Of a stretch of 64,000 nucleotides of DNA, positions 1 to 11,292 are shown piece after piece. The position numbers were made by a program, and so were the translations under genes. Origin of the DNA: Utricularia gibba (lineage: Eukaryota; Streptophyta; Magnoliopsida; Lamiales; Lentibulariaceae); assembly GCA_002189035.1 (NCBI GenBank), contig NEEC01000004.1, positions 3,782,001 through 3,846,000 of the forward strand. Reading direction: 5' to 3'. The notes beneath the pieces were generated by a model that saw only the letters and a list, made by a program, of their open reading frames with translations, was not told the DNA's origin and did no database searches. Each line of letters opens with the position of its first letter. The first letter of the stretch is position 1.

Positions 1-1050
1 GCGTGGAGGCGAAACCACTCCAATGCAGGAGCATTTACAGCGAAAAATCTTCTGCTCTTGGTGTCAATTTCTGTGATCTTTATTTTTCTTTATCTATCAA
101 CTCAGTCTGCTAAAGACCTGAAGCTAGTTCACAACAGTACCCATGAAGAAACAGTCTTGTTAAGACCCATTAACCCATTCAATTGCCACATGGCACCACA
201 AGCCCACCCAGTCTTCGCCAACATTGTTGAGGGACTCAAGTTCCCTTTTCTATATTCTCTTTCGGACTTTGGGAATCTGCCGGATAAACCCCACAAGAAC
301 ATCGTGAGGATGCTCAAGGGGAAGCCTTTTAGGAGACCTGATATATCTGCGACAGTGCAGGAGCTGTTGGAGAAGATGAAGGCAGAAAACAGACAAGGGA
401 TTTTCGTGGATGTTGGTGCAAATGTTGGAATGGCAAGCTTTGCCGCTGCGGTTATGGGATTCAAGGTGCTGGCTTTTGAGCCTGTTCAGGATAACCTGCA
501 GAGGATCTGCGATGGAATATATCTAAATCGAGTCGCGGAATTGGTGCAAGTTTTCGAAGCTGTGGCTTCTGACAGTGCAGGGAACATCACATTCCATAAG
601 GTATTTCTGTAACCTTGATGCCCTTGGTGACTTCTTTATGTGTGCATTGCTTTGAATTGTGAAAGAGTGTCGTTGTGGTGTATCTAGTTGGTTGGTCGGC
701 TCGACAACAGCGCTGTCTCAGCAGCCGGAGCCAAGATGGCTTTCAAGTCGAACGAAGAGATCGCAGTGGAGGTTCGATCCATTCGTCTAGATGAAGTAAT
801 CCAAGACTCCGAGCCTGTGCTCCTTCTCAAGATAGATGTTCAGGGATGGGAGTATCATGTCCTGAATGGCGCATCAAAGCTACTGTCAAGAAAAAATGGC
901 GCCCCTTACTTGATCTACGAGGAAGACGAGCGCTTGCTGCAAGCAAGCAACAGCAGCTCCCAACAGATACGCCAGTTTCTCAGCTCTTTAGGCTACAACC
1001 AGTGCACACAACGTGGCACTGATGCACATTGCACAAAATCAGTCGACTGA
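1..1050 (+). CDS. FkbM-family methyltransferase, 3' part (cut by window start)
   Basis: Two exons are visible, 1-600 and 688-1050, joined by an 87-bp GT-AG intron in phase 0. The reading frame is open to base 1, so the true start lies upstream. Near the N-terminal side of what is visible there is a hydrophobic segment (about 58-105), which suggests a type II membrane anchor, probably of the secretory pathway. The S-adenosylmethionine-binding motif FVDVGANVG lies at about 405-430, followed by AFEP at about 475. Exon 2 carries LLKIDVQGWEYHVLNGA, the second conserved block of the FkbM fold. The substrate cannot be told from sequence: FkbM relatives O-methylate small molecules and sugars. No break is seen in the visible part. 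Confidence 0.85.
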
Positions 1051-1174
1051 ATGAATGTCTGTTTGGTTCAACTTCCTCTATTTAACATAGAAGCCATGCT
1101 TTTTTTAATGAAGGTTCTTATTTCATATGGCATATAGTTGCGGTAACATAAGACTGTCATTGCAAGAACACATT

Positions 1175-1180
1175 TTTATT
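1175..1180 (-). terminator. Polyadenylation signal AATAAA of the defensin-like gene
   Basis: AATAAA on the minus strand (TTTATT on plus), about 49 nt past the stop codon of the defensin-like gene. The position fits a plant near-upstream element. Confidence 0.5.
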
Positions 1181-1228
1181 ACTACCAGTGACGGGCACCG
1201 CGGTAGCAGCACCACGGGTAGAGTATCA

Positions 1229-1564
1229 TCACTCGGAATTGCATTCGTAGTTGCAGTAACACATAGGAGCTTGAGTAGGGAGACTATCACAGTAGCCTCG
1301 CCCATCGGGGGAATGAAGGTCCAAGCATTTGTGAATGCAGTCGTCTTCGGATACGCACATTCCTAATCCAATCGTACATTTCCCCATTCTCTTGTCCGTG
1401 TTCTCGGCATTCGCAACATCTGCAGGAACAAAAACAAGAAGGATTTCTCATCGCTGCTCCTATGCGTGTCCAGTTCTCAATTTCAAAGACGCTCCCAACT
1501 CACCAGCAGCACACAGGAGAGCGAGGAGGAGGAAGACGAGTGCTGAGGTAGAAACTCTGGCCAT
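1229..1564 (-). CDS. Defensin-like (DEFL/LCR-type) secreted cysteine-rich peptide
   Basis: This two-exon gene is too short and too spliced to show as one long ORF. Exon 1 is 1564-1504 (61 nt, phase 1), intron 1503-1420 with GTGAGT donor and TTCCTGCAG acceptor, exon 2 is 1419-1229 ending in TGA. The total is 252 nt, or 83 residues. Residues 1-20 form a classic signal peptide with a leucine-rich core; the intron sits right at its end, as is usual for plant defensin genes. The mature part has eight cysteines spaced C-x6-C-x5-C-x3-C-x11-C-x9-C-x1-C-x3-C. It contains the CxxxC and CxC pairs of the cysteine-stabilised alpha-beta fold, plus a GYC gamma-core-like triplet at Cys5. A TATA box lies about 45 nt upstream and an AATAAA about 49 nt downstream, so the unit looks complete. 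Antimicrobial or signalling roles are both known in the family, and neither can be chosen here. Confidence 0.82.
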
Positions 1565-1602
1565 GGCTCCACAAGTCGGTGATGTTCACTCCATTTTCAC
1601 GT

Positions 1603-1615
1603 CCTCTTTTTATAG
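1603..1615 (-). promoter_or_regulatory. TATA box of the defensin-like gene
   Basis: The minus strand reads CTATAAAAAGAGG, starting about 50 nt before the ATG at 1564. This predicts a very short 5' leader of about 20 nt. Confidence 0.55.
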
Positions 1616-1649
1616 TGACATGATGCCTTCACGTATTTGGTAATTGAAA

Positions 1650-3370
1650 CACGATTAACTTAAGAATTTCGTAGGATTGTAAAAAGGATTCTTCTCTCTT
1701 CCAGATTTACACTATTCCGTCAACCTTAATTAAATAAATAGTGAGAATTTTCGAGGATTATTGGGTCAATTATTTGACCTAATGAATTTTCGTTTGATAA
1801 TACAAAAATGTTTTTTTGTATTAAATAAACACATTAGTCCTATGTTTGGTTATAAGTAGATTATGAATTAAATAATAATATTATTATTATTTATTTCTTA
1901 AACCATATTGAAATATAAATTTATGTATCATATGTGTTTCAATAATCTCATAGTTTGAAAATGTAACATTACTATACTTACTATAAAAGAATTTTCACTT
2001 TAACTATTGTTGTTATTCTCTCTCTCTCTTTTATTAAAAAATTATTTGTTTGTTATCAATCTTTCAAAATTCTATTCAATGTTAAAAGTAAAATAAAAAT
2101 TCATTTTTTAAAATTTTAATTATAGATATTTTGATAATATTTATATAACATTGCATATTCAACTTGCCAAAAAAAAAACTTAATTAATAGTTTTTTTATC
2201 AAATTCAATTATAAACTTTTATAATAAATATTTGAAAATTTAATATTTATGTAGATAAATATTTGTATTGTTTGGAAATGACGAAGTATAGAAGCAAAAA
2301 CAGGGAAGTGTCGATGGCTATTCGATATTTGGAAGTATCAATAAACAAATATTAATCTAATAATATATATTATAACAAAATTTACGTAAGATTTATATTG
2401 TTTTAAATTTTAAACTTTTAATTTATTTAGCATTTAACATAAATGATGATAATTCGACAAGTATATAAAAATCGTCAAAATAGTAAAATAAGATTATATT
2501 CATAGAAAATTATTATTAATTTTTTTTTGAAAACAATGACTCAAAAAATCGAAAACAAAACAAAAGTTTTGTTTTAAAAATAATAAAAAAATGATTTTGG
2601 ATCTAAAATCCACCTTATTTAAAACTTGTTGCTATTTATGTGTGTGAACTTTGAATATTAACTTGATTGTACAAGTTTTAGAGGTATTATTTTAAAATAG
2701 TACTACTCAATAATCGTAATAATACCATCTTTCATTTAATGAAATTATAGAATTAATCTCCACCACAATAACCATTTCACCTCTTGTGATAATTTGTATT
2801 TCTATTATATTAAAACCTAATATCTACACATCACATCTTATAGATAGATTAAACAAAATATATTTTATCAATCATGTTTGATTGAATTTTTTTATTTAAT
2901 TTTAAATTGGGTTTAAAAACACAATCCAATTAAAATTATGTATTATATACATTTTCAAAATAAATTTTCGAAAAACAAAAATGAGAAGTAAAATAAGAAA
3001 TAAGAATAAAATGGTGTTTGTAATTTGAAAAAAAGATTCCATAATGGGAAATGATTTTAAAATAATATATAAATATAATTTCACAAAATATATTTGACTT
3101 TCAACTCTTGAAAACCCTATAAATCAAAAAATTATAAATTAATTTATTAAAATGAATTGAAATAATGAAGAAAAATGACATTATTGAAAAAAATTTAGTA
3201 ATAAATAAATAACATTATCATTTTAAATTCATTTAATATTTTTTGAATGAAAATTATATTTTTTATTTAAAAATTAAGAAATATATATGCTATGTAGAAT
3301 TATTAATTTATTATTTGGATAATGATGAATAAGAATAAAAATATTCACACAGCATAGCCTAGCTTTTCAC
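1650..3370. other. AT-rich intergenic spacer
   Basis: Very AT-rich DNA with poly-A/T runs and no ORF with family resemblance. A short CT repeat lies near 2018-2030. I see no gene or RNA here. The G+C content rises again at about 3360, which marks the promoter/leader of the peroxidase gene. Confidence 0.6.
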
Positions 3371-3625
3371 GTGCAGCGAAGTTTTGAACACAAGTGTCGG
3401 ATCGGACGCTGGGACACGGAGTCTTCTTCTAGAAGAATCCCGAGAACAAATGGTGTAGTGCTGCACTTGGATGCGGTGAGCCCACGTTCTCCGTTGAAAC
3501 AACGCCAAGTTTTATTTGATTCCCCCGCAAGAAACCATTGCTATATATTCCTTCCTTCGACTTCCTTGTTGCATCCGTACTTCCGATTAAGCTTGTCGTG
3601 ATTTTGGAAAGCAAATCTGGGGCAA

Positions 3626-4718
3626 ATGGCCAGCTCAACGCAGCCTCAATCCATCCACGAGTTCACTGTTAAGGTATCGCTCCGGTGATCTGGGTTTTCG
3701 TAGATCCCCGTTAAAAACTGTTTTGGCTTTTAGTTTCATGTTTGTATGCTTCCTTCAGAACGATCTTTCCGGTGATGAGGGGAAAATTGGGCCTTTTTGA
3801 TTGGTGTGTTGAGTGTGATCGTTGCTTTTGTTTCAGGATGCTAAGGGAACTGACGTTAATTTGGGTGTTTACAAGGGAAAAGTTCTGTTGATTGTAAATG
3901 TTGCGTCTCAATGGTAAGGTTCAAATTCGGATCATGCCTATCTGGAGAACCATTTTCTGGTTATAGTTCCCAAATGAGATTGCCTATGTGTTGATTTGCC
4001 GCTGCAACTCTGTATCATCTTTAATTCTCCAACTTTCAAAATTTTTCTGAGAAGCTACTTCTACTGCTGCAGTGGCCTCACCAACTCAAATTATACTGAA
4101 TTGACAGAGCTGTACCAGAAATACAAGGATCAAGGTTGGAGTCTGCATCCACTTTCTTTTACCTCTGTTTAGAAACGGAAGGGTTTACTGTCTTAATTGT
4201 TCCTGAAATGATGATTCAAAGAGTTGCTTGTCGTTTCCCGTTCCAGGTTTGGAGATCCTTGCATTTCCCTGCAATCAGTTCGGCTCACAGGAGCCTGGCT
4301 CTAATGAAGAAATTCAACAATTTGTTTGTACTCGCTTCAAGGCCGAATATCCCATATTTGACAAGGTCTGATTGCTCTTGACGATGATACCGTACCTATC
4401 ATGTATGAAAACTTATCCTAAAACATGTTGTAGGTTGATGTAAATGGAGCCAATGCATCTCCCCTGTACAAATATATGAAGTCTATTAAGGGAGGCCTTT
4501 TTGGTGACAACATAAAATGGAACTTCTCCAAGTTTCTCGTCGACAAAAATGGCAGAGTTGTTGAACGCTACGCTCCTACCACATCTCCCTTGAGCATAGA
4601 GGTAAACATATTTCACTGCATGAATCAATCCTTTCCCTACATGAACAATCGATCACTGTTTGCTTCATGTCTCTCGCTTCTGCAGAAGGACATTAAGAAG
4701 CTTCTTGCCCAGGAGTAG
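3626..4718 (+). CDS. GPX: Phospholipid-hydroperoxide glutathione peroxidase (thioredoxin-dependent type)
   Basis: Six exons, 3626-3673, 3837-3913, 4073-4134, 4247-4365, 4434-4601 and 4686-4718, all with GT-AG borders, give 507 nt or 168 residues, the normal length for the short plant forms. It reduces lipid and other hydroperoxides, with thioredoxin as the usual donor in plants. The catalytic Cys42 lies in NVASQCGLTNSNY and is split by intron 2 (TG|T). The catalytic Gln77 lies in the FGSQEPG block, Trp131/Asn132 lie in KWNF, and the resolving Cys90 lies in FVCTRF. The residue at the selenocysteine position is cysteine, as in all plants. No transit peptide is seen before MASS, so a cytosolic or secretory-surface form is likely. 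Reading frame and splice sites are intact. The isoform number cannot be assigned. Confidence 0.95.
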
Positions 4719-4827
4719 TAAGGAAGCGCATCCCTTGTCTCCCGTTTCCTTGTTGCAATAACATGGTTTGTGTAGTGCTGCCCATGGAAGTCGACTACTT
4801 GTACTAGAAGTGAACTATTCCTGATTC

Positions 4828-4833
4828 AATAAA
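4828..4833 (+). terminator. Polyadenylation signal AATAAA of the GPX gene
   Basis: AATAAA about 110 nt after the GPX stop, within an otherwise ordinary 3' untranslated region. Confidence 0.45.
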
Positions 4834-4869
4834 GTGAATTTTACTCCAATTTACTAGGAGTTGCTTTCG

Positions 4870-5564
4870 GTTTTAGTTTCAAATTGTTAAGACATGCTAT
4901 AGAAATCAAGTGTACGAATACAGCAGAACTTCGCCGACAATACATATCGATGCATCTTCAATGCTGAATCTTAACTGAGTTTTTCACTACTTTCGAGGCT
5001 TCACGGCCAAGTGTGGTAAACAGTTTTAGAGGATGCTGGTGCTATTTCATTTGCAGCAATATGCACAATATCACAGCAGCCTGCCGATCATCATCCATGC
5101 GTAAGGTCGATATCCTTCTGAGAGTTCTTGAATATCACCCAGGCGTAAATGTGGTAGAGGACTTCTCATCAGAAGAATGTTCTGGTTCAAATTTCACGTC
5201 TTCAATTTCAGATTGCCATACAGAACACTATATGCAACTACTTTTAGAAGGAAAGGCGTGGATACAGATCGAGTTATCACCTAAGAAGGGTAAATGACTT
5301 AAGTTTCAATGTGAAGTGAAGCTTCGCACAGGTACCAGTTACCTGAAGGATTTGCAGCAATGAGCTTGCCGCCTACGGCTTCGAGTATTAATCCGGACTA
5401 CCAGTGTAGATTACCAAGTAAGATCCCGACAAGCACGGTATCTCAAAACGACCCTAAGAGCATTAATTAGGTTGAGAAAAGGAACAAGATAGATACCAGT
5501 TTTTTTACTTTCAAAGTGAGCATATTCCTTGTGCAAACGTAGACTGTATCAGGGAACAAAGGGG
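4870..5564. other. Intergenic spacer, possibly holding decayed minus-strand exons
   Basis: Base composition here is closer to coding than the surrounding spacer. On the minus strand, short stretches read like protein: about 27 residues around 5230-5150 (EIEDVKFEPEHSSDEKSS) and about 18 residues around 5390-5335 (LEAVGGKLIAANPSG, ending at a GT). They are separated by stops and I do not recognise a family. A copia element is inserted just beyond (5570). This could be a gene remnant or chance. Confidence 0.2.
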
Positions 5565-5569
5565 CCATG
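5565..5569. repeat. Target-site duplication ccatg (left copy), copia element 1
   Basis: ccatg at 5565-5569 is repeated at 12344-12348, exactly bordering the two LTRs of copia element 1. Confidence 0.75.
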
Positions 5570-5792
5570 TGAACAAGCGAATGCACGTTGGAGAATAAAG
5601 TAGGTTGGAGATTCAAATCTGAACCGGAAGAAAATGAGTAGCAAAACTACCTCAGAAATCTCTCTTTACAGTTTTTTATGTGTCATATATATAAGAGTAC
5701 ATCAGTAAAATCCTATACGATTACATGATGTCTCTCTAATAGCTAACCTACATAATCCTTTTGAATCGTTTGAACGTCTGATAATCTCAATA
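5570..5792 (-). repeat. 3' LTR of copia element 1
   Basis: 223 bp, alignable along its whole length with 12129-12343 (shared blocks taggttggagattcaaatc and ctctctttaca, among others). It starts with TG. The other end reads ...CAATA rather than CA, probably by mutation. A purine-rich stretch on the minus strand (GAGCAGGGAGC, about 5806-5796) abuts it as polypurine tract. Confidence 0.75.
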
Positions 5793-5914
5793 GCTCCCTG
5801 CTCAAGCTGAGTGGAGGGGAGAGACCGAACGCCAAGCTTTCACATCAGCTTGTGGAAAGCTGATGATACCATGGTTTTAGTAAAACAATGTGCAACTTGC
5901 ATGTAGGAAGGTAT

Positions 5915-6514
5915 TTAGCAAGGAAGCAAAAATCCAACCTTGAATGAGTCACAAACAAAATGACAATTGATGTCTAAGTACTTCATTCTCTCTTGGAATA
6001 CAAGATTTTTGGTAATGTGAAGAGTAGATTGACTATCACACCACAAATTCACTGGCTGTGGAAAAGATATGCCAAAGTCTTGTGCGAGGTAAGAAATCCA
6101 TAGCAGCTCTATAGAGGCTACTCCAAGGCAAAGGTATTCAGCCTCTATGGATGAGCACGACACATTGGGTTGTTTTTTGGTATGCGAGATTAAACTTGCC
6201 CCCATAAATACACAATAGCTACTAATAGAGTGCTTGGTATCAACACAGGCACCCCAATCTACATCTGCATAAGCTGCAAAAGGGAGAGTTGTGGAGGTCA
6301 AAGGTGAACTTGGAAGTGGTTCACTTGGGTAAAATAAACCAATATTATCACTGCCAAATAAATAAGAAAGAGCCCTGCGAGTTACATCCCAGTGAGCAGC
6401 TTTAGGTGATTGTGTGAATTGACTTAGTTGTTGCATAACAAATGCTAAGTTTAGTGTGGTAAAGTTTAAGTAGAGCAAGCGACCTATCAACCGTTGGTAA
6501 TTCCCAACATCCAT
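5915..6514 (-). pseudogene. Copia RNase H / RT C-terminal fragment
   Basis: A 199-codon open stretch with copia RNase H features: YQRLIGRLLYL, then AAYADVDWGACVDTKHSISSY, SSIEAEYLCL and WCDSQSTLHITKN with a KYLDINCHFVCD end. These match the D-E-D RNase H core and the end of copia pol. Upstream frames to about 6780 still show RT-like LGPMSFFLGVNI, so the polyprotein is broken. It belongs to copia element 1. Confidence 0.85.
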
Positions 6515-6779
6515 AGTAGGTTCATCATCAATGTATACAAACTTATGGTTTCAAAGAAGTGGGGTAGAAACATCCTTCAAAAATCTATGCTCAAAAGCTT
6601 GTAATATCGCAAGAATATATTTATGCTAACTTAGAAACATACCAATAGGCGATATGTGAATATTCACACCAAGGAAAAAGGACATTGGACCAAGATGTTT
6701 GATCAATCTAGTGTACCATAATAAATTGGAATCTAAAGATTGTGTAAGCCCTAAATATACAGTATTGGAACTCAAAAAA

Positions 6780-7954
6780 TCAATTGCCAATTGAAAAAAA
6801 ATTTTTGCAATTAGTGTATGTGTTCAAGAGACAATCAATTTATTGGCAAATCTTACATTATGATATCTATTTTGAATTGTGATCAAATTTATATCACTGA
6901 TAAAATACTCCACTTGATCTATATGCTGTAGAAATAATGATAAGATCATAATATGAGATTCTTTAAACATTTATGTTCAAGTTAAAAATTCCCTATCTAG
7001 AGTATTTGTAAAATGAGGATATCACAAATATGGATAAACTGACACCCATTGAGTTCCCTAAATTGTTTAGGCAATGGTTCTCATAGTTAATGTAATAAGA
7101 TTACTAAAACCAATGTATGGATATCGATTCTAGAGTCTTCGAGATGCTACAATAGGAAGTAGTGTCAGTAGCAAGATCTCGAATGTGACATCCGTGCAAG
7201 TAAGTTTAAACTTGAGATCAATAGAGTTATCTTGATATTAAGCTCACATTTTCGCTCATTACTAATGGAAGTCTAACCATGGCTTGCCTAATATGGATGA
7301 GAAGGAATGTGAATTCTTAATATTGGAGATATTTGATTGATTAATAAATGATTCATCACTCATGTTAGCTATAAGATTTTATCTCAAGTAATTGTATCAA
7401 ATATTAACAGTAAGTTCTAGGCCCAAGGTAATGACACTCAAAAAGTGTGAGTCGGTCATTAAGTGTTAGTGCTTAAATGCAATTATAAGTTCGATACATC
7501 AAAAAGACACATACCAATATTCTGATATTGAATGAGATATAAATATCATGAAAGTTATTCATTGCATGGTGGCTGGTCATAGAAAGACTCGATCAATTCA
7601 CTTTATTATTCTTACATCTTGAGAATCATGATATGTTGCTAGACATCACTCATGATCGATAATGATAGATTTAATAAATTAAGAGTTAATTAATAAATCC
7701 ATTATTACGACCTTGATTGAAGAAGCTTATAGAGTCACTCATCGATATAAAATAGAATGACATAATTATATGAAATGTAATTTGTAAAGTGGATTGATTA
7801 AATAAGATAAGATCTTTACATAGATTTGATTAGATATGCTATCGAATATCTATCATAAAGATTCGATCTATAGAGATTTTCATATCTTTGTTCTCTCTGA
7901 GATTCATCTACAAGGGGGCGATTTTCTCTACTAGTACCTAAGGAGATCGACTAG
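6780..7954. other. Unassigned 1.2-kb AT-rich segment inside copia element 1
   Basis: Lies between the RT remnant of copia element 1 and the solo LTR at 7955. It has no ORF, and I found no partner repeat elsewhere in the window. It is not expected copia coding sequence. It may be part of another LTR or a filler inserted when integrase/RT was deleted. Confidence 0.35.
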
Positions 7955-10418
7955 TGTTGCGTGTCGTTTCCTCAACAAATTTTAAATGTATAAAACGTAA
8001 AACACAATAAGCGTAGTACGAGTATCGATCTCAGGGAGTTGTTTTTCGTGAAAAGTGTTTGTAAGAAACTTTCACAAAATGTCACGGTTTTGCAAAAGGG
8101 GGTTTTTAAGAGGTAGAAATAAAAGTTACAATCTAAGTAATGGGCCTTGACTCGGTACGCAGTTCCTGGGAATAAGATTCTATTTCCTTCCTTGCCTCGG
8201 TTTTCACTAATTTCTTCCGAATAGCTGGTTATAGGAGCAAGGAATAGCATACTCTCTCTTACACTCCGATTGACAAGGAGGCATGGGAATAGCCTCATGT
8301 GATTCCCTCTTTGACGATTAAGAAGACAAGAGGATTGCATTCGATTGCCTTCAAAACCGAATTGTGCGCGTGTGCCCAGTTGTTGCCAATGGCCAGTGGC
8401 AGGTCCGAGGTCACAACCTGTCCACTGTCGCGGTACCTAGGTCACAAACAATTTGCTATTTCCCTCGAACCGGCAGGGTTGGAGTTGGTGCTCTTCACCT
8501 TGATCTTCACCAAAATCCGCGAGGAGTGGCCTGCTACTCATGGACCTTGACTAAGAGTCGTTATAGAAAGACTGCAACAATACGCATGGAAGTATGTAGA
8601 ATCCGAATTGAATTTAGCGAAGAATCGAGTGTGTTGCTCAAGACTTGGAAGGAAATTTCATCTACTCCTAGAAACTAAAAGATTTAGCCACAAAGGGCCA
8701 TAGAAACAGAAACGAAAAGAAAGCTAAGTGTTCTTTCTCCTCGAAGAGAAAAGAACTCAAAATGTTCTAAGTATAGAAAGGAAATGGCAAAAGTCTGAAA
8801 CTAAGTGCTCCAAATGGCTTTTATATCTCTCCCCACGTGCATTAACTCCTTTGGGTCCCCTTCCCATCATTCTTTTTGTCTTGCATGCGCCAATAGCCTT
8901 CCTTTGCATGCAAGTTAGCGCCCAATCATTGCTGCAGACTCTAACATGCTAATAAACGAAAAATTGTGCAAGGCGTTAATTGCAAATTTTCATATCAAAT
9001 AAATTTACAACCTAAACCACATTCAAGCATAAAACAATTATGAGCATAGTGATTAGGGTCGAACACGAAGAGCAGGTGCTTGCTATGTGAAAGTTGACGC
9101 ACGAAACTAGTGTCACGTTGGTAAAATTGGTCTTAGCTAGGACTAAGGCAGAACTAAAACGAAATACAGTAAATAAAATAACAAGTTCTAGAGTTCGGTT
9201 GTTTCTGGAATGGAGTGGGTGATGCCTTGGGACTCCTAGGGGATGTATGCTCATCAGTAAACAAACTCACACAAACCACAAATCATACAACTAACTCACA
9301 AGATCTAGGTCTACCCGGATTCTTGTTTTTCCCCCTAATCTTTGGTCTACCTCTAATTAGGGTTGTTAAGTTGGGTTTCACTACTTCCCCCTCCTGAATC
9401 TATCCTGGTTTGTTAAGGAAGTGGCGTGACTCATGACTATTTAGATCTAAAGGTTGATTAACATGTTTCTCCCTTTTTACCCCAAGGCACCCCCTAAGTA
9501 CTTAGCCACTCATGCTTAAGGTAAATGAAAGTGGAAAAGAAAACATCACCCACAGTGTGATCATTTCACAGTCAAATACCAGAAAGCAAACAAGCAAGTA
9601 ATGTGAAGTGTCAACAAAAACTGAAAAACGTCACTAGCTACTCTTAGCTAGGAGTAATGTTCTTCGAAGACAGAAAATAATCTTGAACTTCAGCTTCGTT
9701 CCTGTTTGTCTTCCTTCTTCTTCGTCTCCAGAAAACCTTCCCAGAAATTGTGTTCGTGAGTCTCCAAGGGGAGATCTGCTTTTCTCTCCACCTTTCCTCC
9801 CTTTTTGTCCAAAATCTCCATTTTTCACCTCCTTGGACTTTGTGTGTACTCTTTTTCAGACTTCTACCACATTCTCTGCCACCACACTGTTCATACTCGG
9901 CTCCTTGAGATTTGTGTTGCGACCCATACTGCATTGCTCGAAAGGAACTGTTAGAAGGTTGGGACTAAATTTGCGATTTAGTCCCAACTGAGACTAAAAG
10001 TGCACTCCTACGGTACTTATGTGCAAAAATATAGAAACCGGCAATTAAGCTTAATTTTTGTAGCATAAAATGAGTAAATTCCATGCATTGAGCCACTTAA
10101 AAATATGTGTTATCACATGCCATAAGTCAGGGGCCTTGACCAGTGTCAGTCTTCCGTCCACAATCGTTCCAAGTCACGTACAAGGCACAAAAACTCAGAG
10201 TCTAAACACCTGCAATACTTCTGCAACACTCTACGACGATCTCCTGACATGTCTCGGTCAAAGGGTGGAAAAAAAGATAGAAAATATATGCATAATAGGA
10301 AAATAGGGATTTTCTAAGGAAAATCAATTTATTATCAATATAATTCCTAATTGGGCGACTTAATACATAATTAACACATAATAATACTTAATAAATAACT
10401 AGAAAATGACAGTTAACA
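7955..10418 (+). mobile_element. Solo LTR, family A copy 1 (interrupted by a nested solo LTR)
   Basis: It begins TGTTGCGTGTCG and ends GTTAACA, with an exact 5-bp target-site duplication actag at 7950-7954 and 10419-10423. Without the nested insertion it is about 1,293 bp and aligns over its full length with 38798-40083. It has no internal domains and no second terminal repeat, as expected for a solo LTR left by recombination. The orientation of the parent element is not known; the plus strand is used for convenience. Confidence 0.8.
8950..10115 (+). mobile_element. Second solo LTR-like element, nested inside family A copy 1
   Basis: The uninterrupted copy at 38798-40083 shows that 1,166 bp were inserted here. 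Borders are TAATAAAC... and ...GTTATCA, which fit a TGATAAC/GTTATCA terminal inverted repeat with one G-to-A change. The 5-bp duplication catgc (8945-8949, 10116-10120) is exact. It has no coding content. A motif near 9057 (agggtcgaacacgaagagca) resembles one at 8019-8040 of the host solo LTR in sequence and position. Confidence 0.75.
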
Positions 10419-10753
10419 ACTAGCATTCTGTGGCCTTGAAAAGGTTATCGATGAAGTGCTTTACGTGTAGATACCATAGAAGCCATCTGCTATTGGCGGT
10501 TGATGAACAACGAACTGCACTGAAAGGTATTTTCAAAATTACTTTATCTAATGTGTACCATATTCCAAGATCTGTGGTTTGGGTTTCTCGAAAAATTTTA
10601 AATTCTGCTGCACTGATGTCTACGAGAAACCTAATAGTTGCTGCTCTAATGGCAGTTTCTCTTGCAAAGCAATTGTGCACATTCGAATAAGATGAGGCAA
10701 AAAAGATTGTCATTCATATGAGTAAAGCAAAATTCCCACTCCTAGAAAGTTGC

Positions 10754-11143
10754 CTAGTTATACAAAATGCAGTAGGTCCCAGTGAACGCAAATTTAGCAG
10801 AATTAGCTAAATGGGAAATTGACAATAGTTTATGCTTAAAAGTGAGGACATATAAAACATCATCAAGTTTTATGGCTAGGACCATAAATACGAAACCATT
10901 GTGTGTAGGTAGTTGAGTTGAATCGTCTAAGAAAAAAATTGGAATTGGTTGTGGGAGAAGGGTGATGTTGGTAAAAAAGGATTGATCAATACAAAGATGT
11001 GTGGTGACACTTGTATCTATTATGTTGTTCTTATCACCTATCATAAACAAAACAGAATTTAAAGAGATGCACATATCTACAAAATCCCGAAACACATGAT
11101 GAGCTTGTTCGTTAGCATCATTCTTTGCTTGTGGAGCCACCAC
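10754..11143 (-). pseudogene. Copia protease / GAG-pre-integrase fragment
   Basis: The reading IIDTSVTTHLC is a degraded form of the copia protease active site (D-T/S-G-A). VLYVLTFKHKLLSISHLA matches the conserved block before integrase. Part of copia element 1; it is cut off by stops on both sides. Confidence 0.75.
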
Positions 11144-11292
11144 CTTGATTATTTCCTATTGAATGATTTTCCAAGCATTATCCTTTTGTTATTGCATTGT
11201 TCGCATTGCTTCTCGATCACTTGAGCATTGATTTGGAAATTCAAGTTAACTAAAACTCCTTGTTTCTCTGTTTGATTGCTCCTTTTCTTCTT

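Noticed and set aside
129-464. Minus-strand open frame of 111 codons opposite the methyltransferase exon
   Set aside because: Lies fully antisense to a well-supported coding exon and has no family features.
6740-7862. Possible solo LTR bounded by taaagat repeats (6742 and 7856)
   Set aside because: The repeat is not placed so as to leave TG...CA ends with an exact 5-bp duplication; likely chance in AT-rich DNA.
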